From: Carya illinoinensis
Lineage: Eukaryota > Streptophyta > Magnoliopsida > Fagales > Juglandaceae
Length of the DNA: 64,000 bases
NCBI RefSeq assembly: GCF_018687715.1
Contig: NC_056752.1
Coordinates: 44,242,501-44,306,500 of the forward strand
Direction: 5' to 3'
Shown: in pieces, positions 1 to 11,500 of the stretch
Layout: every line of letters begins with the position of its first letter
How positions within the stretch are numbered: the first letter of the stretch is position 1
Notes under the pieces: model-generated
The model's input: the letters and a program-made list of their open reading frames with translations, nothing else
Database searches by the model: none
Told to the model about the DNA's origin: nothing
Made by a program: the position numbers and the translations under genes

Positions 1-89
1 CAAGAATGAACTGTCTCGATTCAAGCCAGTTCACAACGCGACAGAGGTGCCATTTTAAGCCACAATTTCTTTTCATCGAGAATAGGGCG

Positions 90-698
90 CTAGATCGATT
101 TGATGGGAAATTCATGGAAGACATCTTCCATGCCAGGGTATTCCCAACCTTGACCAGAGATATAAAAGAACTTGGAGGTCCATGCCTTAGCATTGGAGTG
201 GCGAGTCTCAAACCGGGCCAATGTTTGCCCATCGTCTTTCTTACGGAAGCTAAGAATGTTGCCTTTGGAAGCTTCCCTCAAGTTATAGAACGCCAAAAAT
301 TTTCGAGCAGTCAGATCAGGATAAGGGTGCCCAAGAGGTTCCAAAAACATACGGAATACAATGCAGGCGCAGAGGTATGCCCTCAGTGCGAAAGGATGTA
401 ATTGAGCAGGAGCAAGGTTGAGAAGATCCAAAAGGTCGGGGAGAGGGTGGCAGAAGGGGAGCCTCAACCCGTTCTGTATAAGAGAAACAACAATAGCCAC
501 TTTAGTAGCAAAGCCCTCGTCATCACAACCGTATTCAGGAACGCTTAAGATAATGGTTTTAGGAATATGAAAGTCTTCCCGAATCTTGGAGAAATGTATC
601 TCTCGAATGGCTGAACGCCATCGGTATCCAGCAAAGACTGTGCCCTCAGGGACCTCAAAGGGGTTTTCAGAAACCTCGCCCTCACTATAGGGAGCCAT
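90..698 (-). pseudogene. Relic of a plant retroelement gag / 'putative gypsy-type transposon' (transposase_28-like) protein
   Basis: The minus-strand reading frame gives about 203 residues from the methionine of MAPYSEGEV (codon 696-698); an upstream ATG would add a hydrophobic stretch that looks like chance. The segment around LRLPFCHPLPDLLDLL and APAQLHPFALRAY resembles the conserved core of the plant 'putative gypsy type transposon' family (PF04195), where a proline-rich stretch is followed by LxPxQLxPxA. The frame stops at 90 and the next codons meet another stop, so the protein is far shorter than family members of several hundred residues. No LTRs or other domains are visible here, and the element may continue past the left edge. 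The family call rests on memory of the motif. Confidence 0.45.
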
Positions 699-734
699 TG
701 AAATCAGTAGTAAGAGAATAGCAAAAAAGAGCAA

Positions 735-1637
735 GATAAGCGAAGAACAAAGATAGGAATGGAAGGGCAGAGAGAGTAACAGGGGTAGGAACGAAAGACA
801 ACGGAAAAAGTGAAGTTTTGAATGGTAGTGAAATATGAAGTGTCAAACGGACAGAAAAGGTAACTTTGCACTAAAGAAGAAGACTAACTGACGCAAGAAA
901 GCCTTTCTTCTTCTTTGCCATAATAATGGGAAATGATATCAAATTTTCGATTCTTTGAAGTAAAATCTTTCTGGGGGAAAACGAAGTAGTATGAAGTGGC
1001 AAGAAAAGCCGCAGGCCTAAAGACACCAAAAACCTGTGGGTGATTTGGGCTCGCGTCCGTGCCAACTTATTTTCCAAGCACTCAAGCCCCTGTGATCACA
1101 CCCAGCACTTTCGTAGCAACGAGATTGATCAAAAATAAATTCCATCCGCCAGAAAGCGAATGAAATTGGCGGGGTAGCTAGAGGGATCATCCCAACCGAA
1201 GGGCCCTGGAACGTATAAGAAGGCCCATAGTACAATAAAAACCAAAGTCCAGAGTATGGGCCTAGAAGTCATAGAGGGATAGTCAATAAGAATTCAAAAA
1301 GAGATATGCATGGCACCACCCTTAACGGAAGGATAAAAACAGTAAGAAATGATATGATTATTCAAAATCCTAAGCAGTGATCCATTTCGATAAATCCTGT
1401 ATGAGATACGTACAGCAAACGAGCCTATATATACAGGTAATCATTGATAATTAAGGCTCTCTTGGATACAATCATCTCTTAATTGACTTAAGCATCAGAG
1501 TGTTTACAGAAGGAGTCCCCCTCAAATTTCATCAACGAAGATCGGTTGCACAATAGAAGATTAGAAGTGAGACACATCCCTAACAATAGACACACAAAAT
1601 AACAAGCCTCAAGGTAGCTAAATAGAGATCTAAAGCA
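735..1637. other. Intergenic stretch without recognised gene
   Basis: I see no coherent coding frame, repeat or terminal structure in these 0.9 kb. Only short, unrelated open frames occur. The interval ends at the target-site duplication of the LTR retrotransposon that starts at 1,643. Confidence 0.5.
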
Positions 1638-1642
1638 TAGAC

Positions 1643-2073
1643 TGTTGCGCACTCCGGCCTGTCCAAAAATCACACAAGACGATAGAGAGACAATATTTAA
1701 GTGGTTCGGCAACTTGCGTACGTCCACTGAAGCGAAAAATAAATATTTTCAATATGTTTGTACAATTTTACAAACACTCATAAACAACTCTCTATCTCTC
1801 TCAAATGGCTTCTGTTCTGGGTTTCCCTAGAACCTATTTTCGCCCAGCCCTCTGCCTTGATCTCTCACCGTAGTGAGGATGATTTTAATGTTCAACAAAT
1901 AACCTCCTTTTATAGGAGGAGCCATGGGGGACAAACTCCCACACTTATTGACCAAGAGGGAAGCTTCTTTCGGTGCACAAATATTGGTCAATATTTACTG
2001 CTAGAAAATTACGGTGGGTGGCTTGGCTGGCTGCATATTCAAGTGATTTTTCACACTTGGGGGGTTTTCAACA
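1643..2073 (-). repeat. 3' LTR of the non-autonomous retrotransposon
   Basis: This is a 431-bp copy with TGTTG...CAACA ends, matching 5,184-5,614. Preceded by TAGAC. On the minus strand it lies just after the polypurine tract, which makes it the 3' LTR. Confidence 0.93.
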
Positions 2074-2088
2074 ATCACCCCCTCCACC
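2074..2088 (-). other. Polypurine tract
   Basis: Next to the left LTR the plus strand reads atcaccccctccaccc, which is a purine-rich run (gggtggagggggtgat) on the minus strand. This is the expected priming site for plus-strand DNA synthesis of a leftward-transcribed LTR element. Confidence 0.8.
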
Positions 2089-3749
2089 CAAGTGTGCCAT
2101 ACTAGGATGCTACAAACGGTTACATCCTTCAAATGATTGCATTCCCTCATTGGAATGCTTGTTAGCCATGAGAGATTTTTGCTATCAAATGCATCTGCAG
2201 GTACGTCTTCAAATGGATGTCCAAATGCCTCTCCAAATGCATTTTCAGATGCATCAGCATCATCTACATCCACAAAACTTGCACGGGATTTTCTTCAGAT
2301 GAGATTTACAAGTGCTTTACTGCACAATCTCAACTCTCTAGGATTCTTCTTTCACTCGAATCCATGAGTCCGCACTCATGTACACCTTGAGCAAACTGAG
2401 TTTCGCTCTAGCCACAACAGAGTGAACAATCTACCTGGTGCCTTTACAGCTTTCAAACCAGGCTCCATAATCCTACAATCACACCAATCTCCAACTTGGA
2501 GACTGGTTCTCAACATGATAGCCACTATCTCTAGCATGATCCCTTATCATCTTTGCAATTTTACAACTCATGTCTTCAAATTAGAAGACTAACTAAAGTG
2601 ATGCATAACTTTAGTTCATCACATACAGTGCCCTTAATCAACACATCTATATAGGGCAACATATCTCCCACTGCACTGGGAATCAATGGTCTCGCACGGA
2701 CCTTGACACATATCAGAGAACCTGTTGCTGAGGTCTCCATCTCTGATCTGGGTGACTGACTCCACATCCTGCTGCTAACATATCCTATCTTCAGTCGATG
2801 TGCCCATCTTGTGTGCAATCTCTGCTAACTTCGACTTGCATAATCTCCACTCTTGCAAGATTTTTCTTCATACCGTAGTTCACTACCTTCATTCAGCAGG
2901 ATATAGTTTAAGGTGGTAACCACCATGGAGGTTTGATCGTCTTGGCAGTTATGCGATCATCAACTTTAGGTGTAGATATCCCTAGAACATCTGACGTTTT
3001 GTTCCCATCTCTCACACCTTTGCTTTATGTCGTGTTCTAGGAGATTTCTTCAGGTTTAGATGAGGAAAAGTAAAACTGAATTCCTTTTACTTCCTCATCT
3101 AATTCACACGACCATTACCACGAGCCAAGACCAATGAATCATTCATGACCTTCCACGTCTTTTTGAGAAAACTCTACTAAATGACTGCTGTCTTCAAGTT
3201 GTCTTTAACAGCATTGTGCACTGCAAGAAATGCAACGCCATGTATTTCTTCAGTCACCATAGTTACAGCATCATTCTCAATTTTCTCCTGATTTTAGCAG
3301 TCTCTTGTGGTCTGTCTTGCCACAATTTCTAGCGAGTCATCTGTTGTCCAAATCTTGACTTGCCTCTATCCTTACTATCAACATTCAGGACTAACAACTC
3401 GAGATTTTGCCAGAATCTCTTCTGCGCACCTCTTCATCTAGGATAAGATCTCTTCAACTTCGTCTTCTTTACAGAATTACTCATAGCCATTCTCATGACC
3501 TCCCAACTTTTTGACCACAACGTCAAATACTATTAGGCAACAATAGTACCTTCTGCCTTTTTTGAAGATGAACTGTTTCTTCATCTGTACTTTGTTATTT
3601 GCAATTGACTTTTCAAAGAAAGCCACAATGAGATCCGCTGCGGTTCTCCTCTTAATAACATTATGCTCCATGAGTTGTATGACTGCAAAAAACTTACTGA
3701 TATAACAAATTAATCAGCATCGTCTAATGATCTGAAGTTTGCTCCTCAA
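2089..3749 (-). other. Interior of the LTR retrotransposon, no recognisable protein
   Basis: The minus strand of this 1.7 kb shows only short frames, the longest being 80-90 codons, such as 2,576-2,818 and 2,001-2,273. None has an RT, integrase, protease or gag zinc-knuckle motif that I can see. It may be a decayed coding region or non-coding filler. Confidence 0.6.
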
Positions 3750-3980
3750 ACTTCATGATCCCAACTGGCTTAAATCAAGCCCAAACGAATTGAGTCCGGC
3801 AACATTGGACTCCAACTGGCTGACATCAAGTCCCAAAACTAAAGAGTCTGGCACTACTCTAACTGGCTACGATCAATCCCAAAACAAATGAGTCTGTCAC
3901 GACTCCAACTGGCTGCGATCAAGTCCAAAACAAATGAGTCCGTCACGACTCTGACTGGCTACGATCAAGCCCACAACTGA
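3750..3980. repeat. Short-unit tandem array (46-51 bp, about five units)
   Basis: The motif ccaactggct and close variants begin at 3,761, 3,812, 3,859, 3,905 and 3,951, giving spacings of 51, 47, 46 and 46 bp. Between them the units share a gatcaa(g/t)cccaaaac core and a gagtc(c/t)g core. The array abuts the 153-bp repeat array, which contains related sequence. Confidence 0.85.
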
Positions 3981-3987
3981 TCTGCAA

Positions 3988-4760
3988 CTATGAACGGTTC
4001 AGATCGAAAGTACCGATGGTGAATCTCAACATTCGCACCGTACTGATGAGTCCAGAATGATCCAAATAGTTTGTCAGCACTATTTGATCATCGCGATGGA
4101 ACTCCAACTGGCGTAGATCTAGGCCAAAATGATCTGCAACACGTGGACGGTTCAAATCGAATGTATCGATGGCGAATCTCAACATTCCCACCATACGGAT
4201 GAGTCTGGAATGATCCAAATAGTTTGTCACCACTATTTGATCATCGTAATTGAACTCCAATTGGCGTAGATCTAGCCCAAAATGATCTGCAACTTGTGGA
4301 CGGTTCAGATTGAATGTATCGACGGCGAATCTCAACATTCCCACTATATGTATGAGTCCAGAATGATCCAAATAGTTTGTCAACACTATTTGATCATCAC
4401 AATGGAACTCCAACTGGCGTAGATCTAGCCCAAAATGATCTGCAACACGTGGACGGTTCAGATCGAATGTACCAATGGTGAATCTCAACATTTCCACCAT
4501 ACGGATGAGTCTGAAATGATCCAAATATTTTGTCATCACTATTTGATCATTGAAATCGGACTCTGAATGGCTTAGATCTAGCCCAACATGATCTGCAACT
4601 CATGGACGGTTCAGATCGAAAGTACCAGTGACGAATCTCAATATTCCCACCGTACGGATGAGTCTGAAATGATCTAAATAGTTGGAAAGCACTATTTGAT
4701 CGTTGAAATCGGACTCCGGATTGCTTAGATCTAGAACAACAAAGATCTAAAAAAACGGAC
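3988..4760 (-). repeat. 153-bp tandem array, five units, codon-phased
   Basis: The anchor gaatctca begins at 4,021, 4,174, 4,327, 4,480 and 4,633, exactly 153 bp apart each time. Because 153 is a multiple of three, the minus strand stays open for 183 codons (3,988-4,539). It repeats a 51-residue block containing DLNRPRVADHFGLDLRQLEF and DDQIVLTNYLDH. I do not recognise the peptide. It may not be translated, since an exact multiple of three keeps any stop-free frame open. Each unit also contains ccaactggcgtagatct, which resembles the unit of the adjacent 46-51 bp array. Confidence 0.9.
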
Positions 4761-4789
4761 GGTCCAGATCATCTAGCACATGAGATGCA

Positions 4790-5169
4790 CGCGCGGCAGT
4801 GGGGTCTATGGCACGTGTGGTACATGCGCTGTTGCAGTTGGGCACGTGGGTACGCGTCTGGCACGTGAATAACACAAGCGAAACACTCAATGGCGCGTGG
4901 GGGCGTGTGGGGTACGTGATATGCACTCTCCTTCAACCTCCGAGCACGTGGAGGCACGTAGCTGAGAGTGGGGGCGTGTGGAGCATGGGAGGCACTCGTC
5001 TTCAACCTCCAGATGCACGCGCCTTTCTTCTAGGTGCGCCTTTAGACTCCTCCAACCTCCGTTTTCGATTCCGTTTGCGGCAACGGATTCGTCTCGACGT
5101 GAAGAACATCCTGGAGTTGTCAAAAATTGATTTCGACCAACTTGAATTTTTGGACAGTACGAAACCAAA
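4790..5169 (-). promoter_or_regulatory. GC-rich leader of the retrotransposon with four CACGTG boxes
   Basis: Downstream of the primer site on the minus strand lies a GC-rich leader, unlike the AT-rich surroundings. Perfect palindromic CACGTG hexamers occur at 4,812, 4,843, 4,862 and 4,945, plus near-matches. CACGTG is the core of plant G-boxes bound by bZIP and bHLH factors. A regulatory role is inference, since the boxes lie inside the transcribed region. Confidence 0.45.
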
Positions 5170-5181
5170 GCTCTGATACCA
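5170..5181 (-). other. Primer-binding site for tRNA-iMet
   Basis: The minus strand reads TGGTATCAGAGC, the standard plant initiator-methionine tRNA complement. It is separated from the right LTR by two bases, which identifies the right LTR as the 5' LTR and fixes the orientation. Confidence 0.93.
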
Positions 5182-5183
5182 AT

Positions 5184-5614
5184 TGTTGCGCACTCCGGCC
5201 TGTTCAAAAATCACACAAGATGATAGAGAGACAATATTTAAGTGGTTCGGCAACTTGCCTACGTCCACTGAAGTGGAAAATCAATATTTCCAATATGTTT
5301 GTACAATTTTACAAACACTCATAAATAACTCTCTATCTCTCTCAAATGGCCTCTGTTCTGGGTTTTCCCAGAACCTATTTTCGCCCAGCCCTCTGCCTTG
5401 ACCTCTCACCGTAGTGAGGATGATTTTAATGTTCAACAAATAACCTCCTTTTATAAGAGGAGCCATGGGGGACAAACTCGCACACTTATTGACCAAGAGG
5501 GAGGCTTCTTTTGGTGCACAAATATTGGTCAATATTTGCTGTTAGAAACTTACGGTGGGTGGCTTGGCTGGCTGCATACTCAAGTGATTTTTCACACTTG
5601 GGGGGTTTTCAACA
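5184..5614 (-). repeat. 5' LTR of the non-autonomous retrotransposon
   Basis: This 431-bp copy has TGTTG...CAACA ends, lies next to the primer-binding site and is followed by TAGAC. It matches the left LTR with about 20 mismatches by eye. Confidence 0.93.
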
Positions 5615-5632
5615 TAGACAACCCTTCATAGA

Positions 5633-5635
<3 letters not shown>

Positions 5636-5665
<30 letters not shown>
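5636..5665. repeat. (TA)n microsatellite
   Basis: A run of alternating TA separates the LTR element from the beginning of the duplicated CFA synthase segment (copy A). Similar TA runs occur near 11,625, 18,080, 39,314 (about 44 bp), 50,755, 56,787 and 63,925. Confidence 0.9.
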
Positions 5666-5669
<4 letters not shown>

Positions 5670-6203
5670 GTAGAAGAAAGAGGAAAACAGACGCTTTCAC
5701 GCTAGAAGAAAAGATGGATTGTTCATGGCCACCGTTAATAATAATAGTTGTGTTACAAATGCCAAGCACCAGTACTAACTCCGAGCTCCAACCTCCAAAA
5801 CAGGCAAAGATGCATTGCCATCTTAATTTCATGATCTAGTTGGGGAAAGGGTTCAACTCGCATTAATACGAAGGTTCGGTACTTTCTCCATCGGGAACAT
5901 GAGGATCATGATCAACTTCCGAAGGCACCCTTTGATATGGATTGCCGAATGCAGCAACATTGCCAGGACGTGTGAATACAATCTACATTAATATTTGTAA
6001 ACATAAGCCAAATAATAATTAATAATAATATTAATACAAATTAACATTGAGTGTAAAATAAATGATCGCATTGAATATTCTCACCAATTATTAACGTTTG
6101 ATCAGGACAAACCTGTGTCTAATCAAGAATTTCCCTAACATATAGCTAGGCCTAGTTTGTATATATGTATGATCATTACCTGAACGTACAGTTTTTGTAA
6201 TGC

Positions 6204-7889
6204 ATCCTTTTGCTGTTTTTTTTTTTAAACGAAGCTTGCATTAATATCTATGAAATCATAGCTTGAATACAAGGAGGGATGTGTACAAAAGTTGTGGTAC
6301 TACCACTGAAATTAAAAGCATCCCTACTCAAGGCATGAGCAACTTCATTGGTTGCTCTTACAACATGCCTCACTGACCACGAACTAAACGTGCTGAGAAT
6401 CTCCCTGGCATCTGCCACAATCTGGCCCACGTAATTGAGAGCAACTGACTGAGATTTTAGGCCTTCTACCACCAGCAAAGAGTCGCCTTCCAGAACCACA
6501 TCCCGGTGACCAAGAGAACTACACAACATAACTGCCTGTAAAGCTGCGTATGCTTCTGCCATGTGAGGGTCAGGGAACAACTCCTGCACCATACGCAAAG
6601 AAGCTACCACTTTGCCATTCCAGTCACGAAGAATGACCCCCACTCCAACTTTGCCCGATGCTTTATCTACTGATGCATCCCAATTCGCTTTAATTTTGCC
6701 TTGAGGGGGAGCCTCCCACGCTTGGTTGGTTTGTTGTTTCAGCACCCCTGCCTTCTTGCTCACTGACAGCTTGTGTAAGTCGTCTACCATTAGCTTTGAT
6801 TGGCTTGCTACTACAGATGGATTAGTGAGGTGACCCTGGAAGATCACTTTATTCCTCCTCTTCCATATGTTCCAGGCTGTTACTGCAAACACTTGAAGCT
6901 CTTCTGGCTCCTTAGCTTCTATTAAGCCCTCTAATTTCTCTGCAAAGGAAGGGGAGTCCATGCTGGTTTTTTGAAGCTTCCTACTGCTCATGGACCACAC
7001 ATCCCTTGCTGAGGGGCATTCCCACAGCACATGCTCAGTGGTTTCAGATGTTTGGAAGCAAATGGGACAAGCTGAATCTGCCACTACCTTCCTTGCCTTT
7101 AAATTTGCTCGGGTGGGGAGTGCATTAAGACATGCCCTCCACAGGAAAACTTTTGTGGCATTTGGGATGTTTAAACGCCAAATACCAGACCACAGGCCCT
7201 GTTGAATGGTGGCTCTTGATGTCTGTCCCCTTTCTCTGTCTTCCATATCATTCTTCAGGTGGTAAGCTGACTTTACTGAAAAGGTGCCTGTAGATGAGCA
7301 TCTCCAAAAAAAGCTGTCTGGCTTTAGCAGTGGGCTGATGGGGATTTTCAGAATAGCCTCTGCCTCCCTTTTGGAAAACATGGTGGTTACTAGGTCCCTC
7401 TTCCACTGAGCAGTATGCTCATTTATCAGGATAGATACTTTGGTACTCTCATGCATGAACCTTACTGAATCTTGAGGCTTGAATGTTGAAGGAATGGGAA
7501 GCCATCTGTCCTTCCATATCTCAGTTGATTTTCCATTCCCAATTCGGCTTACCATCCCTTCCCTTAACAATGGTCTAGCAGCCAAGAAACTTTGCCATGT
7601 GAAAGAAGAGTTGTGACCTTTTTTTGCCGTGAGGAACGAGCCACCTGGAAAATACTTTTCTTTTAGTACTTGTGCTGCTAATGAACATGGATTGGAGACA
7701 ATCTTCCAGCCTTGCTTGGCTAATAGTGCCAAGTTGAAATTTGAGAAGTCTCTGAAGCCGAGCCCCCCACTGCTCTTACCCTTCTTCATCTGTTTCCAGC
7801 TCACCCAGTTTATCTTGGATTCCTGATTTTGTTGCCCCCACCAGTAATTCCTGACCAGTTTGCTTAGTTCTTGATCCTTTTGCTGTTTT
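6204..7889 (-). mobile_element. 5'-truncated LINE in the last intron of CFA copy A
   Basis: The insert is bounded by an exact 16-bp target-site duplication (atccttttgctgtttt, 6,204-6,219 and 7,874-7,889). Next to the left copy is a T run, which is the poly(A) tail of a leftward-reading element. Only the 3' part of ORF2 is present, as expected from incomplete reverse transcription. The same place in copy B (about 49,764-49,790) has no insert, so the LINE arrived after the duplication. Confidence 0.93.
6248..7873 (-). CDS. LINE ORF2 C-terminal part (zf-RVT and RNase H-like domains)
   Basis: A single open frame of about 540 codons runs from the 5' truncation point near 7,873 to the stop at 6,248; the first in-frame ATG is near 7,804. 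Its start matches the region just after the RT palm/thumb of plant LINEs (NYWWG, GGLGFRDF, WKIVSNP). Next come the zf-RVT zinc-binding stretch (WRACLNALPT, CPICF, TTEHVLWECP) and an RVT_3-type RNase H domain (NWDAS, GVGVILRD, AEAYAALQA, EGDSLLVV, ATNEVAHALSRDA) with its acidic residues. The RT domain itself is missing, so the copy cannot retrotranspose. The lack of stops suggests a recent insertion. Confidence 0.93.
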   Translation of the reverse strand, partial: QELSKLVRNYWWGQQNQESKINWVSWKQMKKGKSSGGLGFRDFSNFNLALLAKQGWKIVSNPCSLAAQVLKEKYFPGGSFLTAKKGHNSSFTWQSFLAARPLLREGMVSRIGNGKSTEIWKDRWLPIPSTFKPQDSVRFMHESTKVSILINEHTAQWKRDLVTTMFSKREAEAILKIPISPLLKPDSFFWRCSSTGTFSVKSAYHLKNDMEDRERGQTSRATIQQGLWSGIWRLNIPNATKVFLWRACLNALPTRANLKARKVVADSACPICFQTSETTEHVLWECPSARDVWSMSSRKLQKTSMDSPSFAEKLEGLIEAKEPEELQVFAVTAWNIWKRRNKVIFQGHLTNPSVVASQSKLMVDDLHKLSVSKKAGVLKQQTNQAWEAPPQGKIKANWDASVDKASGKVGVGVILRDWNGKVVASLRMVQELFPDPHMAEAYAALQAVMLCSSLGHRDVVLEGDSLLVVEGLKSQSVALNYVGQIVADAREILSTFSSWSVRHVVRATNEVAHALSRDAFNFSGSTTTFVHIPPCIQAMIS

Positions 7890-8416
7890 GGTTCTGCTTT
7901 TGCAATAATATATATAATAAGTTGTACAGTTAAAATTGCTTATGCATGTGTTTCATTTCCGTCATTTTTATCTACTTCAATTTTATTGAGCACATCGAAA
8001 ACACAAAAAAATTATAAAGAGTATATATATAATTTTAGTTAAATAATATTTTTCATGTTAAATTTTATTATTTTGAATCATATACATTTATGTGACCCCA
8101 GGGCCCAGGTTAAGTATTTCAAATTCTAGTAATTGATACATAAAGTTTTTTTTTTTTTCAAAGAAGAGATGGGGTCATATGTCTTAGAGTGATCACCCTC
8201 CACATTTATTAAGAATTCTCGCTTATAGCAAATGAATACCGTGAAAATAATCAAGGGACTAGGGACATTCTTCCCATGCCAATTATAAAACTTTAACCAA
8301 CAAATCAAAACACTAAAAAGAAATTCCTAAGCAAAAACCTCATAGGTATAATTCATACATAAAGTTACTTAAATATACTGTATTAACATATATGATTAAT
8401 TAGAAATTGCGAGATT

Positions 8417-8531
8417 TAAGCCTTGTTTATTTTACAAAATTTTTTATTTTATTTCATTTTATCTCGTTTAATTATTATAAAATTTTTAATTTTTATTTTA
8501 TTTTATCTTATTTCATTTGTAAAAACAAAGG
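8417..8531. mobile_element. Small MITE-like insertion present only in copy A
   Basis: About 115 bp of T/A-rich sequence with imperfect inverted ends (ccttgtttattttacaaa against ctttgtttttacaaatga). Copy B near 49,945 goes straight across this position, so the piece was inserted in A or deleted from B. No coding capacity. Confidence 0.55.
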
Positions 8532-11500
8532 AAGTATTAAAATAAGATGCATGGATATTTATAGAATCAGTATACCCTCATTCCGCCCCGACACATTTAT
8601 TTTACATGAAACATTAATTACCTGATAGTCTCCGAGTGTACGCCACTTAAAACCCGCTGCACAATATTCAAAGTAATATTCCCATGTCCTTATAAATTTT
8701 TCATCAAAGCCAAGACCTACGATTTTGCTGCAAATTAAAGGAAATAGCATTAGCTCCTCAACATCAAAATACAACAACGTCTTGTTAATTAGCTTAATTC
8801 TTATAATCATGTTCAGTTTTACAACCAACGTAAAGAAACATTATTTTCCCCATAATATTTTCAGTCAGAATAACAATATCAAGTCGTAATTTCTTTTATT
8901 TGAAGTATGACAATAACAATATTACATGATTATTTTCTAACGTACGTACCTTTGGTTCTCCATAAAGTTTTTTCTCCAACATCCTAGTGTTTTGTAGTAA
9001 TGATTCCCCATGTTCTCCAGGTGCTCCACACTTCAATTTCAGAATTAATTTTTATTGGTTTTTACTTTTTAGAGAGAGAGAAAAAAATATTAAAATAAGA
9101 GGCAATAAAATTATATACCAGAGTTCGGATGCAGAAGTCATGGTTGATGTTATCCTATGTAATGAGGGCAGGCCGGCATCCGCCGGGATATATATATTCC
9201 TTCATAAAACTTGAATTTAGCTTGTTCTCGTCATAATATTGATCTGGTAAGAATATGAACTAAGAACAGATAAATAGTTTTAATGGTTAGCATTATATTA
9301 AAAAATAAAGAAATGTTTAATTTAGCCAAATTTCACAAAATTTTTATGATATGTATATTTGATTAACTGGCAGATCAACCTGTGGTATTTAAAAGAGCTA
9401 TAAATGCCATAGCATTTTGCAACCATGATATTAATATCAAACCGAAAGTAAGAGAGAGACCATGACCACCTTGGGCTTTTTACCCAGTCATTACCTGCAG
9501 AACACGAATACCGTCTTCGGCCAATAATTATTCGCAGCAACCAAATAAGTCTTCTATAAATTCATGGCCAACATGTTCTATCATCCCGCTGACAATTAAA
9601 TGGATCAAATTAATATCATGGTTTTATTGGAATTATCAGTCAGATTGGAGATCAGTTTTAATTTGGAAAAAATAACTGACCATGATATGATCCTGTTATA
9701 TTTTTGGGTATCAGGCACTTGGCAGTAGTCGCAAAGAAGAAGTCTAATGTGATCCTGAAAGAAAAGTAACTTAAACTTGGTAAAGAACTCTAATGTGGGA
9801 TTCTGTTAATTAGTAACGATAAGAGGAAAAACGAAGTAAAATAAAAAGTGGAATCAATCCACACGACACGAGATTTACGTCATTCGGCAACGAACGTCCA
9901 CGCAAATTATTTAGTCAGTTTATTATAAAAAAATACAGTAATAGCCTACAAATGTTTAATACAATATATAGTAAATCTTAATTAGCGGGTCTAGTTAGAT
10001 TAAGAGCCAAAACAAGTAATAAGTTTGGACCCCCACGAGGCTTGTCCATGATCGCTTCAGCTTGGACCGATAAATAGGCCCAAGCCACGACTTCATCCGG
10101 CAAGTCTCATTGAAAATCCAAAATGGATCTTTTTTGAATTGGATCATTAAATCAGACTGCCAAAAACACAACCGTGCTTCACACATAGAAAAAGCCCAAC
10201 AAATTCACTAGATGTTCACATGCTGAGAAGCATCATCCTATAAAACATGCATATTTTTTAATTAAAAAGCTTAAACTACATCACGCATAGCTAGAACATG
10301 CCTATGACTACTGTAAGATCTACTTTAAAATAAAAATTACTTTATAATCTAATGTTTTATATCTAACCATGTCAATTTATAAATTTATTTTTATAAAATC
10401 TCTTTGTAGTTAAAACATTTCTCATTCAATATTGATAATCTAAATGCTTTCATGGAAAAGTTCATCATATATATTACCTAGAGGCCAACATCTTTCACTT
10501 TCTTTACTGCAAATTCCAACTACGCTTCAGAGAGAGTGATGCCAGTGTATTTGTATCATGTTCTTTTGACAACTTCAATAGCAAAGCTTCCCCAACCACA
10601 CCCAATTTCAAGAATTTCATGCTTCCTACCAATTCTTGCCTTGTTATTTGAAAGTAAACACAAATTAGAATTGCGGAGTGCAAGAAAAACCCGTAAGAAT
10701 TTGAGATGATCCAACAGATATAAAGAGACACCTTTTCAATCAAAATGGAGATTTTTCTCAGTTGTGCAACTTTCAAGTCTTCATCTTCATTCTAAGCAAT
10801 ATTGTAATACATATGAATAAGTTAAATTTAAAGCTTAGATGAAAGATGACAAGAACTTGATGCATTTTTAGCAGGAAATTAATCATTAGAAGGTTAAGAA
10901 CCTGACCTTAAATACAGCACACAAGTATGTCGTTGTTTCATCCAAGAACAGAGCAAATAGTTCATTACTCTGGAAACATACCCAAATACAAATTATTACC
11001 TTTTGTTTGTTGTATACAAAACCAGTAATCAGGTGTAATTTCAGTAATATCACTCTAAACACTTTTTATATATACAATTTCTACATGCATAGATACGTCG
11101 ATACATGCATACATTTATAGTTTCAGCTCTTGAATTCTAATATCGATTGAACCCAGATCTAAAATTAAGTTTTGCGCTATATATGCGTGCATGATAGTAA
11201 ACACGCACACATGTTAATTTCATACTTCTCACAATTCAATTTATGTGCACACAAACATGTTTACTAAAATACATGTTGAAACCATATTTTTACTAACCAT
11301 GAATAAATTAGCTTGTCACGTTGGTCGTCCTTTTAAAATTTACCCAAAGACATCAAATAACAAATTAAGATGGAGTGTTTTAGATGTAATAATTTTATAC
11401 CAAGTCGTAATGACAAGAGATGTTCCTGCAAGCGTTTGTAAGAGTGTTTTGCCGTGAAAAATGATTGAAAAAGTTGATTGCAGATGCTATGCTGGCTGTG

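Larger units (their letters stand above)
1638..5619 (-). mobile_element. Complete non-autonomous LTR retrotransposon, probably Copia-related (about 3.97 kb)
   Basis: Two 431-bp direct repeats (1,643-2,073 and 5,184-5,614) each begin TGTTG and end CAACA, and are flanked by the same 5-bp target-site duplication TAGAC (1,638-1,642 and 5,615-5,619). A primer-binding site lies next to the right LTR and a polypurine tract next to the left LTR, so the element is transcribed leftward. The 3.1-kb interior has no gag, protease, integrase, RT or RNase H that I can recognise. It carries two tandem-repeat arrays and a GC-rich leader instead. By eye the LTRs differ at about 20 of 431 positions, mostly transitions, so the insertion is fairly old. 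It resembles a LARD- or TRIM-type element that depended on proteins made by a relative. The Copia assignment follows only from the iMet primer site. Confidence 0.93.

Noticed and set aside
3988..4539. A protein-coding gene of 183 residues with internal repeats
   Set aside because: It lies wholly inside a tandem array in a retrotransposon without other genes. An exact multiple-of-three period keeps a frame open without selection, so I list it as a repeat only.
3750..4760. CRISPR-like array
   Set aside because: The units are head-to-tail repeats without unique spacers, in a plant LTR element.
4887..5207. 106-codon minus-strand frame next to the primer site
   Set aside because: It overlaps the LTR, primer site and GC-rich leader and shows no family resemblance; other frames there are equally open.
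5281..5532. Frames inside the LTRs (both strands)
   Set aside because: They mirror each other in both LTRs and match no known protein; LTRs are normally non-coding.
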